Positions 1-11,400 of a stretch of 64,000 nt of DNA are shown here, in pieces. The position numbers and the translations under genes are program-made. A model generated the notes under the pieces. That model saw nothing but the letters and a program-made list of their open reading frames with translations. It did not search any database and was not told the origin of the DNA. Position 1 is the stretch's first letter, and the number at the start of each line of letters is the position of its first letter. This stretch comes from Salminus brasiliensis (taxonomy: Eukaryota > Chordata > Actinopteri > Characiformes > Bryconidae). The stretch is from contig NC_132881.1 of NCBI RefSeq assembly GCF_030463535.1, forward strand, positions 5,347,526-5,411,525, in the 5' to 3' direction.

Positions 1-92
1 CACAGGTGGTTTCTGTGGTGTCTGAGGTGATTGCTCAGGTGGTGCCAAGTAGTGGTAGGCCATATGGTTGGTTGGGTGTTACTTGTGAGTTT

Positions 93-93
<1 letters not shown>

Positions 94-153
<60 letters not shown>
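94..153. repeat. (CA)n microsatellite
   Basis: About 30 uninterrupted CA units, read directly from the sequence. The predicted Thr-His open frame over it is an artefact of the repeat. Confidence 0.97.
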
Positions 154-162
<9 letters not shown>

Positions 163-240
163 ACAATGCTGAAAAATGCTAACATAGTGATACTCATAAA
201 TCTACTACAATTCCCACACTAGCAAATCCAACCTTTACTA

Positions 241-1614
241 ACAGTTTACAGCTTGCACTTGGGAAATTTGGTCGCACCGCACTAGAGGCATCAGTCTTCG
301 CCCCTGCATAGACGGTCTGTCTATTTCTCTACTGTGTGCTATTGATCCTCAGACGAAGGCGTGAACAGATCAATCATGGTGTTGTTCAATTTGTTTTGAC
401 ATGCACCCCTAAAAAGGCTCTGTGGCTTAGGCTACGCCCATTGCTAACAGATGCAAAAACTCAGTGATACAGCCCTGTAGTCTCTATAGACAAACACTGG
501 CAGTAGAGTAGGCCATAGACTGAAGAACTCAGTAACTTCCAGCGTGGGAGGCTAGACGATCGCTTTCATCCCTGACTGGCATGGTGAGACCATCCCAATC
601 TGTTCTGCATGTGTGCACTTGTACACTGACACTGGTTTCCCTCACGCTGTTATCAGGCTGGAAGAACAAAGTTTTCTAGATAGTTGTTGTGACAGTAATG
701 TCGCTCTTCCTGGAACTAATCAAGCCCTCATGTTGAAAACCAGCCCATCAGTCTGACTGAGAGGCGGTGATGTGTGGCTCATTACAGCTATGAATCTACA
801 AATGTTCTTCCAATTATTAACACAGTGGTTTAAACGAAAAGTTGATTCTGTATAATGTTAGGGTTGGTTTTAGGACTGGGGTGAAAGTTAGATTAGTCTT
901 TGGGTTGAGGTCAGGGTGATGTTTAGGGTTAGGAAATATTAAGGTGAATTTAATAGATCTTTAGTTCAAGCCTAACTTATATGCCCATGGGGGTGTCTGT
1001 ATGCTTATCCCAAATGGGAATTACAAATTTGGCCCCACACATGGATGCCCACCAGAGTCCCACCGGGGTCAATGATATGACCAGGACAGATTAAACATGG
1101 GCCCCATCTGGGTTGTACATTGCATATGGGGCTTAGCTGGGAAGTAAGGGAGACAAGAATGGGCTGTAATGATGGGGCCCAATTAGGAAGGCCAAATGGG
1201 TTCCAGTAACCACACACAAACCTCAGAGCCCATGCCTATCTGGAATTTGAGTCCCACATAAGCATGTTGGCTGGGAGGTATATTGTTGATAGGTCAATGT
1301 GGCTACCGGGTTTCATTCCAGTGAAGCAGAAGCACATCTGGTTCCACTTATTTAATCAGTTGAGCAGCTTTATGAGGTTGCTTTTGTTGAATGGAATGAA
1401 AACGAGGGCAGCCACACCATCCCTCTGTTTAGTGTCAGCTGAAAGTGTTAACGTTGTTGCTATCTAAAACAAACAACAAACAAACAAACAAACTAAAATG
1501 TGTGTGAACATCCAGTAATTTGAAGAATTAAAAAAAAAAAACATTAGAAGAAAAAAACCCCAAACTGAATTAAAATCATTAAAAGAACACCTTGCCAACT
1601 GTGAAGCATAGAAG
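241..1614. other. 5' flank with no recognisable gene
   Basis: I see no coding exon here. Positions 857-945 hold scattered TTAGGG-like words (gttagggttgg, gtttagggttagg), a common degenerate fish repeat texture rather than a telomere. Positions 1020-1200 contain several loosely repeated GGGCCC/ATGGGG-type words, suggesting an old GC-rich repeat. Confidence 0.4.
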
Positions 1615-1835
1615 TGAATGCTTTGGGGTTGTGTTGCAGCCAGTGGCATGTATGGAGGGAGGACAGATTCCACAAAATACCAGCACATCCTGGAGGCTAG
1701 GACACTAAAAAGAGGAGCACTTCTCCAACAGCAAAATGAAAACATCTTCAAAACATCTAAACATCAAAACATGCCTCAAATTCCACTATGAACTAAAGTC
1801 TATACTAAAGCCTTTATAGTGAACCCCACAGTCCC
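1615..1835 (+). repeat. Dispersed repeat, copy 1 of 2
   Basis: This segment shares long blocks, in the same order and orientation, with 2862-3065. The blocks include gccagtggc..tgtggaggga, catcctggaggct, gaggagcacttct.caac, aacatgcctcaaattccac and gcctttatagtgaacccc. The family is not recognised. The two copies lie on either side of the first exon of the B7-like gene. Confidence 0.8.
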
Positions 1836-1845
1836 CTCGCCACCA

Positions 1846-2052
1846 CCATGTCGATGTCACTGCAGTGCTGAGAATGACCCAACACCCAGAAAATACCTGC
1901 TCTGTGGTGGTCAGTCTGTCCTGTGGGGTCCTGAGCATTGAAGAACAGGGTGAAAGGAGGCTAACAGAGGCTGCAGAGAAGCAGATGGATACAGTCTGGA
2001 CTTATAGACGCACACAGTGCTACTGTAGGGCAGGTGGAGCTGACATAAAAAG
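1846..2052 (+). mobile_element. Single arm of a foldback element
   Basis: It matches the right arm of the foldback element at 22775-23455 in the same orientation. Shared words include gtgctgagaatgaccca, acctgctctgtggtggt, gcattgaagaacagg and ggctaacaga..cagatgga. Only one arm is present, so this is a truncated copy. The open frame across it is not a gene. Confidence 0.7.
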
Positions 2053-2250
2053 AGGGACAAAGAGGGGGTTGTATTAATGTTGTGGATAATTGGTGTGTTT
2101 TTATATATTATTTAACAGCTTAATACACACAAGATACAAGACTTATCATTACACTATGACTCTATGATGGGAAAGAAGCTGCTGTCCACCAGTAAGCACC
2201 TCCTCCTAAGAACCGCCCCCACACTCCACTCAGATGATAACACTTCTACA

Positions 2251-2300
2251 AGCTGCGTAAAAGTGCGTAAAAGTGCGTAAAAGTGCGTAAAAGTGCGTAA
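2251..2300. repeat. 10-bp tandem repeat upstream of the B7-like start
   Basis: Four perfect head-to-tail copies of aagtgcgtaa (2261-2300) follow one variant copy (agctgcgtaa, 2251-2260). The array ends about 55 bp before the initiator ATG, so it lies in the proximal promoter or 5' UTR. One copy per DNA helical turn could give a row of identical sites on one face. No binding protein is claimed. Confidence 0.85.
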
Positions 2301-2354
2301 AAACCTTCACCAAGAAGTGAAAGCGAGGACTTACCACGCGTTGCTAACGAGGTG

Positions 2355-2448
2355 ATGACCATCATGACCACCGGTCGATACAGAACCAGCTGGTGCTGGG
2401 ACGTTTTGCTGTATACCAGCCTCCTTAACAGCCTCTTCCCATGTGCAG
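2355..2448 (+). CDS. B7-like gene, exon 1 (signal peptide)
   Basis: It encodes 31 residues plus one base, with a hydrophobic run WDVLLYTSLLNSLF typical of a signal peptide. It ends at the donor CAG|GTACGT in phase 1, and its last G completes the glycine codon at the acceptor of exon 2. A second in-frame ATG lies at 2364, so the exact start is uncertain by three codons. Confidence 0.8.
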
Positions 2449-5400
2449 GTACGTGTCAGCCTGTCTGTGGTTGTATTTGTGCAGTTTGGGTTAGTGGTGC
2501 TCCTATTAGAAAAGCAGTGCAGGCTGTACGGACACGATGAGGTTACACTCGTTATGTAAGCTACTGGAGCGTGGCAGTGGTTTCCAATAAGGAAATACTG
2601 GCATACTGGTTCACACGTGCAATCCTCGAGGGACGGTGGTGTTTCCCTTTAGCAAGAACAGCTCCAGATAGATGTGTTTGAAACAGTGTGTCCAGAAACA
2701 GATGCACAACGTTGTGTCGTTTAGCACAGGCTTTCTGTAGTTTAAAGGGCTGGGTCCCTCCAAAACCACGTGTATAAAATAAAAAATAATCCAAACTTAG
2801 GTGCCATGGCATGTTTTGTTTATTTACTTTTATGCAGGAGGTTAAAAGCAATATAATATAAGCCAGTGGCGTGTGTGGAGGGAGAATGGATTCACATCCT
2901 GGAGGCTAAGATGGCAAACCATCTGTTTGAAGCCTTAAGCTCAAATGGGGAGCACTTCTACAACTGGAAAACGATTCAAAACATCATATAAACATGCCTC
3001 AAATTCCACTATGAACCAAAGTCTAAACCAAAGCCTTTATAGTGAACCCCACAGTCCTCTGGCTTTAACATCTACAGCTTCAGAAAGCTAAAAGACTAAA
3101 TGTCATTGGGTTTAGAGTGCCCAAAAGTTTCTGCTATTGTATATCTGATTAATATCAGCTTCACAAAATCAACTTAACTGACACTTGTTTATATTTGTTG
3201 TATTTACTGAACTCCAGAAATGCCGAATGTTTGATTTTAAAAGGAGGCTCATGGATAAATATGTAACTTTTATGCTAAAGGATAAAAGCTATAACATATA
3301 ATACATTATATTATAATATAATATGTTTAGTTCACAGCTAAAATCCACATTTTAGATTTTTTTCCAAAGTTTTGCTCACCAAGACCACACAAATGGCTGT
3401 GGGCCTTTTTAGCATTAGCATTACATTTACAAGCTAATGGTGTGGAGAAGGCTAACACAGCAACCTGTTGCCTACGTGTCCTCAGCTTTCCACTGAGCTC
3501 ATGTCCTTTTTTCTAGCGTGGTGTAGAGAATCTGATGTTTCTTGAGGAGCCATGACCAGTGGCATTTCTAGAGTCTGTTGGGTCCCTCCAACCAGCGTTG
3601 ATCACCATTATGTTATAAATAATCGGACACCAAAACATTTGCAGAATGTAAACTTTTAATTAAACAATCAATCAGTCAAAATTATTTACACAGTGTGCAG
3701 AGCTGCTACAAGGTTTAGAGAAAACTAAAAATGGACAATAACGAAACTTCTACCTGTTGTGCTTTAGGTTTGTGGAGGTGTGGTGAGCAGTGGCTCATGA
3801 TCATTTAAAGGAACTGGCCGTTCTGAACAGGACGGTTTAGACAGGGCCAGAAGGGAGCTGTAGTGTTTGATTCTTGGGGTATTTTGACCAAATGACCTGT
3901 CACATACATGTCAGTAAGAAGGGCACTATTTGCATATGGCCTACGCTGTATACCGGAGGCTCTCTCGATATCTGTTCGGAAATTGTAGCAAAGTGAGTTA
4001 TGTTGTGCTTTTTCATTAAGCCTCGAAAGTTTTTGTTAAAAAATTCCTTTCCTTGATCGGTTTGTAGTTTTCTCGGAACTCGCCCTTCCTTTAGAATGGA
4101 ATCAAAAGCTTTGTTTACCTCAGCTCCGGTCTTGTTTCGTAATACACGTACCCAAGCATATTTAGATAAAATATCGATACACGTCAACATAAATTTCATA
4201 CCATCGTTACTATCCGACACATTCGTCATATCCACTAAATCGGCTTGCCATTGTTCATCAACATTTTTCACAAAAACTCTGTTTCTTTTCAATTTCACAG
4301 AAATGGGTTTGTGAAGAGTATACGCATCCTGAGCCGCTAACCATTTTTTAACATCGTTGTCGTTTGCCCTTTTACCTAGTTTCTCAACGACGGCTCTTTG
4401 TAAACTCTTAACCCCTCCATAAGACCCTGGATTTGAGGGATTATAATATATATTCTTCAACAACCTCTCGGACATATCGCCGTGTCTCTGCAATAATGGT
4501 CAAAAACGATTGTGTAAGCAACATTTATTCTTACAAAAGTCTCGCAATATGAAAGATATTTACATTATGTTCTATTAAAAAAGATAACAAAGAGTCAATT
4601 GTTTTTTCAACATCCACAGTTTCCTTGTTTAACATTTTCAAAACACACACGTCGGTTACATAGGTAAAGATACATAGTAAGTGACCGGAGTTATATTCGG
4701 TCGATATTTCAAACATATGAGACAAAACGTGATGCATATATTCGTGTAAGGGGTATGAACTATTTGCCGCAACAGAAATTAAAATGTTCCAATTCGAGGA
4801 TGAAGATCGCACAACTTCCATTTTTCGGTGTAATTTTGATAAAGCGTCATCCACGGATATTTGTCTCAGACACGTTTCATCATCGACTCTCAGTTCAATC
4901 ATTTTGCGGAGCAGAGATTTACCCCGGGTCCTCAGGCATTTCTTGGAGAAGGAGTTGGCGGAAGAGACGATGATACCCATGTCAGAGACGGTTCAAGGGG
5001 GTCCAGAGAGCAATGAAAGTTCCAATAGTCGATAATATCTTCTTTCACTCCATCGTTGTAAACAGTTACAGTTTTGTCCTTGATCTCTTGCAGAGATGTC
5101 TTGAAGTCACGTTCATCTCGTAATTCGCACACGACCGTTTCAGCAAAGGTTTGGAGTTTTTCCAAAGTCGGCACGTTCGAGATTCCGCACAACTTTAGAG
5201 CCCTGGCTAAGGTGTATTTCAACCAAGGCCTAAAAAGTTTTGTCAACAGCCTTTTAGCGTTAAAGTGTAGGTACAGATCTTCAGGCTCAAACAAGCAGGT
5301 GTGCTGTAATTGGCTGGGGTGGTCGATGGCGCATCTGTTTCAGTTTTCATGCATATCACTTTCAATGATTTTGTCCATCAGATCACCCGTCACAGCACGG

Positions 5401-8400
5401 ATGATGGAAAGCACAGCCGAACTTACACACCCGTCGATTTCCACCATCGCTTCAGTCTGAGGTAAATCAGAGGAAATGTTTTCAGTGTTAGGAACGTAGG
5501 AATACAAGTTTAAGAGTTCTTGAGCCATTGCCGATGAGATCCCCATCGTCACTGCGTGTAGGAAAAAAATAAAATCTTTGTGACTCCTTGATGACCGGTA
5601 CAAGGATCTGACTTTATACTCTGCGTTCTGGGGTGTGGGTCACAACTTTGACTCCGCCCCCAACCTCTTTCACAAACACACGATGCATTTCCAGATCGTG
5701 AACCTTTACAAACGGATAGCTGATGTCGGAATCAAAATGATCATTCAGTCTCATTTTTAATCTCTCCATACCTTTGATTCGTTCCAGCTCATCAAACAAT
5801 GGTTCGACGTTTTTGACAAAATCTTCATATATCTCTTTCCAGTCGTCCCACTGTACCGTCACGTGGTAATCTTTTTTTTTCAAGCAAAACGCCGCTCGCT
5901 GAGCGCTTGCGGTTGTGCAAGGTAGACAGACATATGGAGTTGGATCCGTCCTCATCGCCGAAGGCTTGTAAGCCAAAAGTGTATGACGATGCTTGGCCTG
6001 ATGGTTTCCAGGGTGTTATGAGTATTGTAAATACAGGACTAGTACCCTTAGGTCTGTTTTTCATAAAATTGTTCAATTCAGCGGTGCGCTTCTTGAAATT
6101 ACCCCAGTCATAGCGATGCAAGGTAAAATGGGTAGCTGTGTCTTCCACTCTCGACGTCGCCCTGCTGTACAACACAACTCTGTCATTTTCTTGATCAAAA
6201 TAGAACCCGAAATAACCGCCTTTAGACAAACGCCACGCATGAATCGTGTCTGTGTCTTTCAAGCGCATTTTTGTTCTTGCTAGGGTCGGCCGTATTTTTT
6301 TGCGTGCATCTGTGACAGAAGCCATGATTATTGCGGCTATCTTCTAACCCTAACTGCCGCACAAACACTGACCCTTTAAATCCTTCGGCCTACAGGGCCT
6401 GTTGAATGAATAGGTGGAGACTTATGACGTTGCATACTCTGATTTGCTCGATTGTATGTATCTCGGCCACCTGATTGGGCGCCTTTTTTAAATGATGTTA
6501 CCGAATCATTGCGTGTAATACGTGATTGAATCGTAAATAAAAGTCTAAAGATCTCTGATCAACTCTTTCTCTATCTCTCTATCTCTCTCTCACGTGGCAC
6601 AGTTTTGGGGGGTGGAAATGAGTAACAGTTGTCGGAAGGGACCTGTCAGATACGTTTGATGAAAAGTGCCCCAGCTATCCGATTGGACGGCAATACACTA
6701 GGCGGGACTTCCGGAAGGAGAGATATCCAGAAGGCGGGACTTCCGGTGAAAATGCACGCTTTTGATTGATCGAGGGAGGGACATACAGGGGGCGTGGCTT
6801 GATGACGTGGCACGATCTGATTGGTCGAGACGACCTGTCAAAACTAGTTTGATGAAAAGTGCCCCCTATATCTCTCTCTCCCGATCCAGCTAATTTTTCT
6901 TAATAATGGGACCGATATCCAACCCTAATATCGGATTGATATGGTAAAAATACTATATCATACTTAAAGACTTCTACAGTTTCGCATATATTAATCATGA
7001 TACATGTAATCACAGACTAAAAACCATCAGCAGGGACAGATTCTTATAAACTACTATTCAGATCCTCTTCTGTACTGAATACAGTGATTTCTATTCAACA
7101 TCTGCTGCTCTTCATCTAATTAAACCAGTCTAATTACACTGTCTGTAATGAAACCTGCAGCTAAACAGTTTTTATTAAGCACTAACGGTCTCCTCCGTAT
7201 GCTAAGAAAAGCATATTGTTATTACCATAACAAAATTTATCACAATCTGATACAATATCATCTTATTGCCCAGCTCTAGTCTCAAAGCTTTGGGCCAACA
7301 CTAAAGAAGCAACCTTCTACACTCCTATAAAAATATAAGAACCATGTTTCTAATGGAGGAACCTTTGAATTGGTAAAGAACCTCAAGTGAAGGTTCTTCA
7401 CTCATTCTTCTACATTAGAAACATGTTTTTGTTTTGGAAGTGTTTTTTCTGCGGCATCACTCAAAGAACCACCTGAAGCACCTTCACTGTACACCAGACA
7501 TACCTTAGTCAATGAGTAAATCTGCAGTATAGAACTGCAGACCTGCAACTATTCCTCTAAGCACGGTCTGGTGAATGTGTGACCGTGCACTAAGCCTCTG
7601 ACTTGTTTTGTTCTGTGGCCAGTGGGAAGCCTATTCGAGTACAGACAAAAGCCCTAGTGTATTAGAACCTGGCCTAAATCCAGTCATGTCCAGAACCAAG
7701 CTGCTGATTCGGTTTCCAGTGTTAATTAGAAGGTAACAGCTGAATCAGAACTCCAAGCCCTTCTCTTTTTCTGAGTAGCCCCCTTCTTCTACTCTGACTT
7801 ATCCTGAAAGAAAAAGCATCTGCTTCTACTGTCTGTTTGTCACTCCATCCACTAGTGCACCCAGTGAGCACTACTTAAGGCCCTTCGTCAGATGTTCCAG
7901 TCGTGTTCCTGCCAACTTTTACGGTTATCTTCAGAGAGATTCAGCACAGCATGGTTGAGGGATGCAGAGGGCCTGTGGTGATGCTGACTGGGATTGGCTT
8001 GTGTAGTCATTGTTTTGTTTAAAAAACAATGGTAAGTGTGGCAGGAGTGTGAACTGAGCTAATTAAGCCAATGCAGCCATTAAATGGGATCCGGCTAAGC
8101 CATGTTCAAGTGTTGTAAAATACACACGTTTGACTGGGTGTCCCCAACTCTGCTCCTGGAGATGTAACTTCCTGCTCTAACCTGTGTTGACAACTATCAG
8201 TTGGATTATTTTATTAATGTGGCCGGTGTGTATTAGGCAGGCAGGCAGGCAAGCGGCTAGTATGTGGATTGTATCCTGAAAAAATATTAGCTGCATGCAT
8301 TTACACTGGGTAGCCAAATGTGTCTCCAGTTAGTCAGACTGAAATCTGATCACTGCGTGGGACGCAATATGCAGGTTCGCTTGTTGAACTGCAATTATTA

Positions 8401-11400
8401 CTGCCATTGAGGTTATCCTGGAAAGGGTTTTGTTTTTACTGGGAGAAGCGTTATGTGAGTGGGAATCCCAGAGAGTACAGGAAAAAAAACATCTCGGTTA
8501 TCTTCAAAGAGATTCAGCACAGAATGGTTGGGGGATGCAGTGGGCCTGTGGTGATGCTGTTTTACTACAGATTGTTTTGCATTACTACAGAATTACAGTA
8601 TTACTACTGGGGTTGTATGAGGTTTTCACGGTATAATATCCGACTCGATTTTATGGTATAGCAGCACACAGTTTACAGCATTTCACAATTCATCCTTGTT
8701 GTGTTTGTTGTTCTTCTTCTTCATATAATTATTAATATGATACCCTGACCATTTGTATGGTTGAACAAAAGCTTTACTGTGGTTAAAACCCTTTTTTTAA
8801 TGGAAGTATAGGTAAATATAAATGTCTCCCTTTTAAAAATAAATAAATAAATAAATTAGAAAGCTGCTTGTGGGGTGAAGCTCTTTTGAGCTATTTTGTT
8901 TCCAGCTAAACAATATTTTTTATTATGGATTAATCTGCTAATTATTTTCTACACTGATTCAATTTTTTTATATATTTCTTTTAAACTCTGAAAATTATGT
9001 GTTGAGGTTGTCCTGGGAAGGGTTTCGTTTTTACTGGGAGAAGTGCTATGTGACTGCGAATCCCCGAGAGTACAATTGCCCTGCTTCTTTCAGGTGGCCC
9101 TTTCTCTCTCCATATCAGTCACAGACGTCTGAGAGAAGAATGAATGGAGATGAATGGTTAGGTGATGTCAGGCTGCTGCTCTTTTCTGTTGCTTTTGGAG
9201 AAAGAAAGGCTTTTGTAGGACAGAATAAGGCCTGCCATTTTTTAGTAGCACTAGTTGGTGCCTCTAACAACCCAGTGTAGTCTAGGGAATAGCAATGATT
9301 TGGACTCCTTCCACAGAAGCTGGCAGACACACAATAAAACACTTTTAACGTTTTAACGTCCCTTAAAAAGTAACATTTGTGTTGTTTTTAGGCTCCTTCA
9401 AGGTCACTGTACCAGCAGTCCACTTGGTCGCAGCTCGACATCACACCGTAGTCCTGGGCTGCGAGTTCACCCCTGACCCTGGTCATAACCTATCCAACTT
9501 GGTTGTCACCTGGCAGCGACAGGAGGACTCTCGAGTGGTCCACAGCTTCTATTACCTTAAGGATCAGCTAGAACGGCAGGATTCGTATTACCAGAACCGG
9601 ACAGCGCTGTTCTACACGGAGCTGGGGAAAGGAAATGCCTCTCTTAGAATAACAGATGTGAGGCCAGGAGACGCTGGTCGATACCAGTGCATGGTGAGTG
9701 CTCACGGGGGCACGGACAGAGCAGAGCTGCAGCTGGACTATGGAGGTATTCGTAGGTCTTTTCATCATGAGAGTAAACATTGTAAACACTATTGTTCAAA
9801 AGTATGGAGACACTCAGTTAATAACTACCCAGTTTCTTCAGCCTGCTAAACACATGTGTATCTGACCCATGGTTACCCTGATTACCCTGAACCTGCAATA
9901 AGATCAACACTAGAAGTACATTAGGCTGAGATACTGGGTTTAGACAGGTAAAACTGTGCTGAAACTGTTAAAGAGCTCCAGCCAGCTCAGAGCAATGTCA
10001 AGATTAGTTTTTGAACTAGGGGAGCTTTTCTGCTGCATAGCTGAATTTAGCTGCTAGGAGATGTGGCAAGGCCACACAGCAAGGCCACACACATTAATTC
10101 ACTTGTACCAGCATTGATATTTTTTTAGGTTTGTAAAAAGAACTGGTGTAAAAGATTACATGTCCTGCTGAGCTTCTCCTTTAGGAGCTCCAAATAATGC
10201 CCTAGTTAGCTTTAGCATTAGCTAATCTAAAAGGCAGCTCTCGAATTGTTTTAACCTCCCAGCTCGATTAATGCAAATTTACTTTTTATTTAAACTGGCT
10301 TAGATTTACGCCGATCAGCAAGAACATTAAAAAACCACTGACAGATGGCCGTGGTATTCGTCAGAGAGGGAGATCTACATATTAGTCAGTAAGTGAACCG
10401 TCAGCTCTTGAAGGTGATGTTCTGAGAGCAGGAAATATGGGCAAGCAAAACATCTCCAAAACATCAGGCGGGTCTTGTGGGGAGTTTCCAGTATGCAGTG
10501 GTCAGTACAGACCAAAAGTCCGCCAAGAAAGGACATCCTGTGAACCGGGTAAAGTGTGACTGGGTGATGGGCTCTTAAGGCTTAAATGATGCTCATGGAG
10601 GCCCCACCTTAAAACTTACATGACTTAAAGGATCTGCTGCTAATTTCTTGATGCCAAATACCAATGAGCTTTGTAGTCTGGTAGTGCTACGTATCCTACC
10701 AGGTAGTCTGAACTGGAAATTTAAAAGATGTCAACAGAAACAATGAGGTGGGACTTAGGACCTAGTTTTATGACATGACAAGAACACCCGTCCTAGGACC
10801 CCTTTGGTCTGCAGTTTCATGCACTACCTGCCCTAATACATCTGATTTTACTTAATACTTAGATGATGAGCTGGATGATGTAGGCCGGAAACTGTGAAGG
10901 GCAATGGGTTCCTTGGACTGAAGTTGAGAACCACTAGTGTAGTTTTGGTTATATTGGTTAAATCACCTGTTCCTGTTCCTCTCTGAAGCCTTCTACACAG
11001 AGCCCAGGTTGAGCATCAGCTTCAGCCGCACTGAAGTGAAGATGGAGTACGAAGCGGAGGGTTTCCCCATGCCAGAAGTGGAGTGGCTGGGCACACAGGG
11101 CCAGAACCTCAGCCACAACACAGAGATCTTTGAAAGGGTAGACCAAGAAAAAGGACTCCTTTATCTGAAGAGCAGCTGTGTCGCCCACACCCATGCACTG
11201 AATGTCACCTTTGTTCTAAAGAACCAACTTCTCAATCAGGACCTGCAGAGGCACGTCAGCTTCAGCTCTGATGGTGAGATCCTTTCTACACACTGTATGC
11301 ATGTTTGGGCGGTGGTCATGTCCATCTATCATGTAGTCGTCTTTGCTGAAGGGGGGTGCTCTCCTTAACGCCTTCCAGATGCTGCAGTTGGCAGTCTGTC

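Larger units (their letters stand above)
3900..6900 (-). mobile_element. Polinton/Maverick or adintovirus-like element, decayed remnant
   Basis: Four ORF blocks lie tightly packed on the - strand between 6325 and 3900, inside intron 1 of the oppositely oriented B7-like gene. The last is a clear Polinton-type retroviral-like integrase. Upstream of the first is a repeat-containing region (6591-6872) rich in promoter-like motifs. No DNA polymerase B, packaging ATPase, protease or capsid gene is present, so this is a partial copy. The damage seen is one frameshift, one stop codon and one truncated gene, so the insertion is old enough to be dead but not deeply decayed. Terminal inverted repeats and a target duplication were not found by eye, so both limits are approximate. 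Confidence 0.75.

Noticed and set aside
857-945. Interstitial telomere repeat
   Set aside because: TTAGGG words are scattered and irregular; no tandem run.
7928-8661. Coding exons from the overlapping ORFs at 8407-8661
   Set aside because: The frames lie in duplicated noncoding modules that also occur at 7932 and 9004; no splice context.
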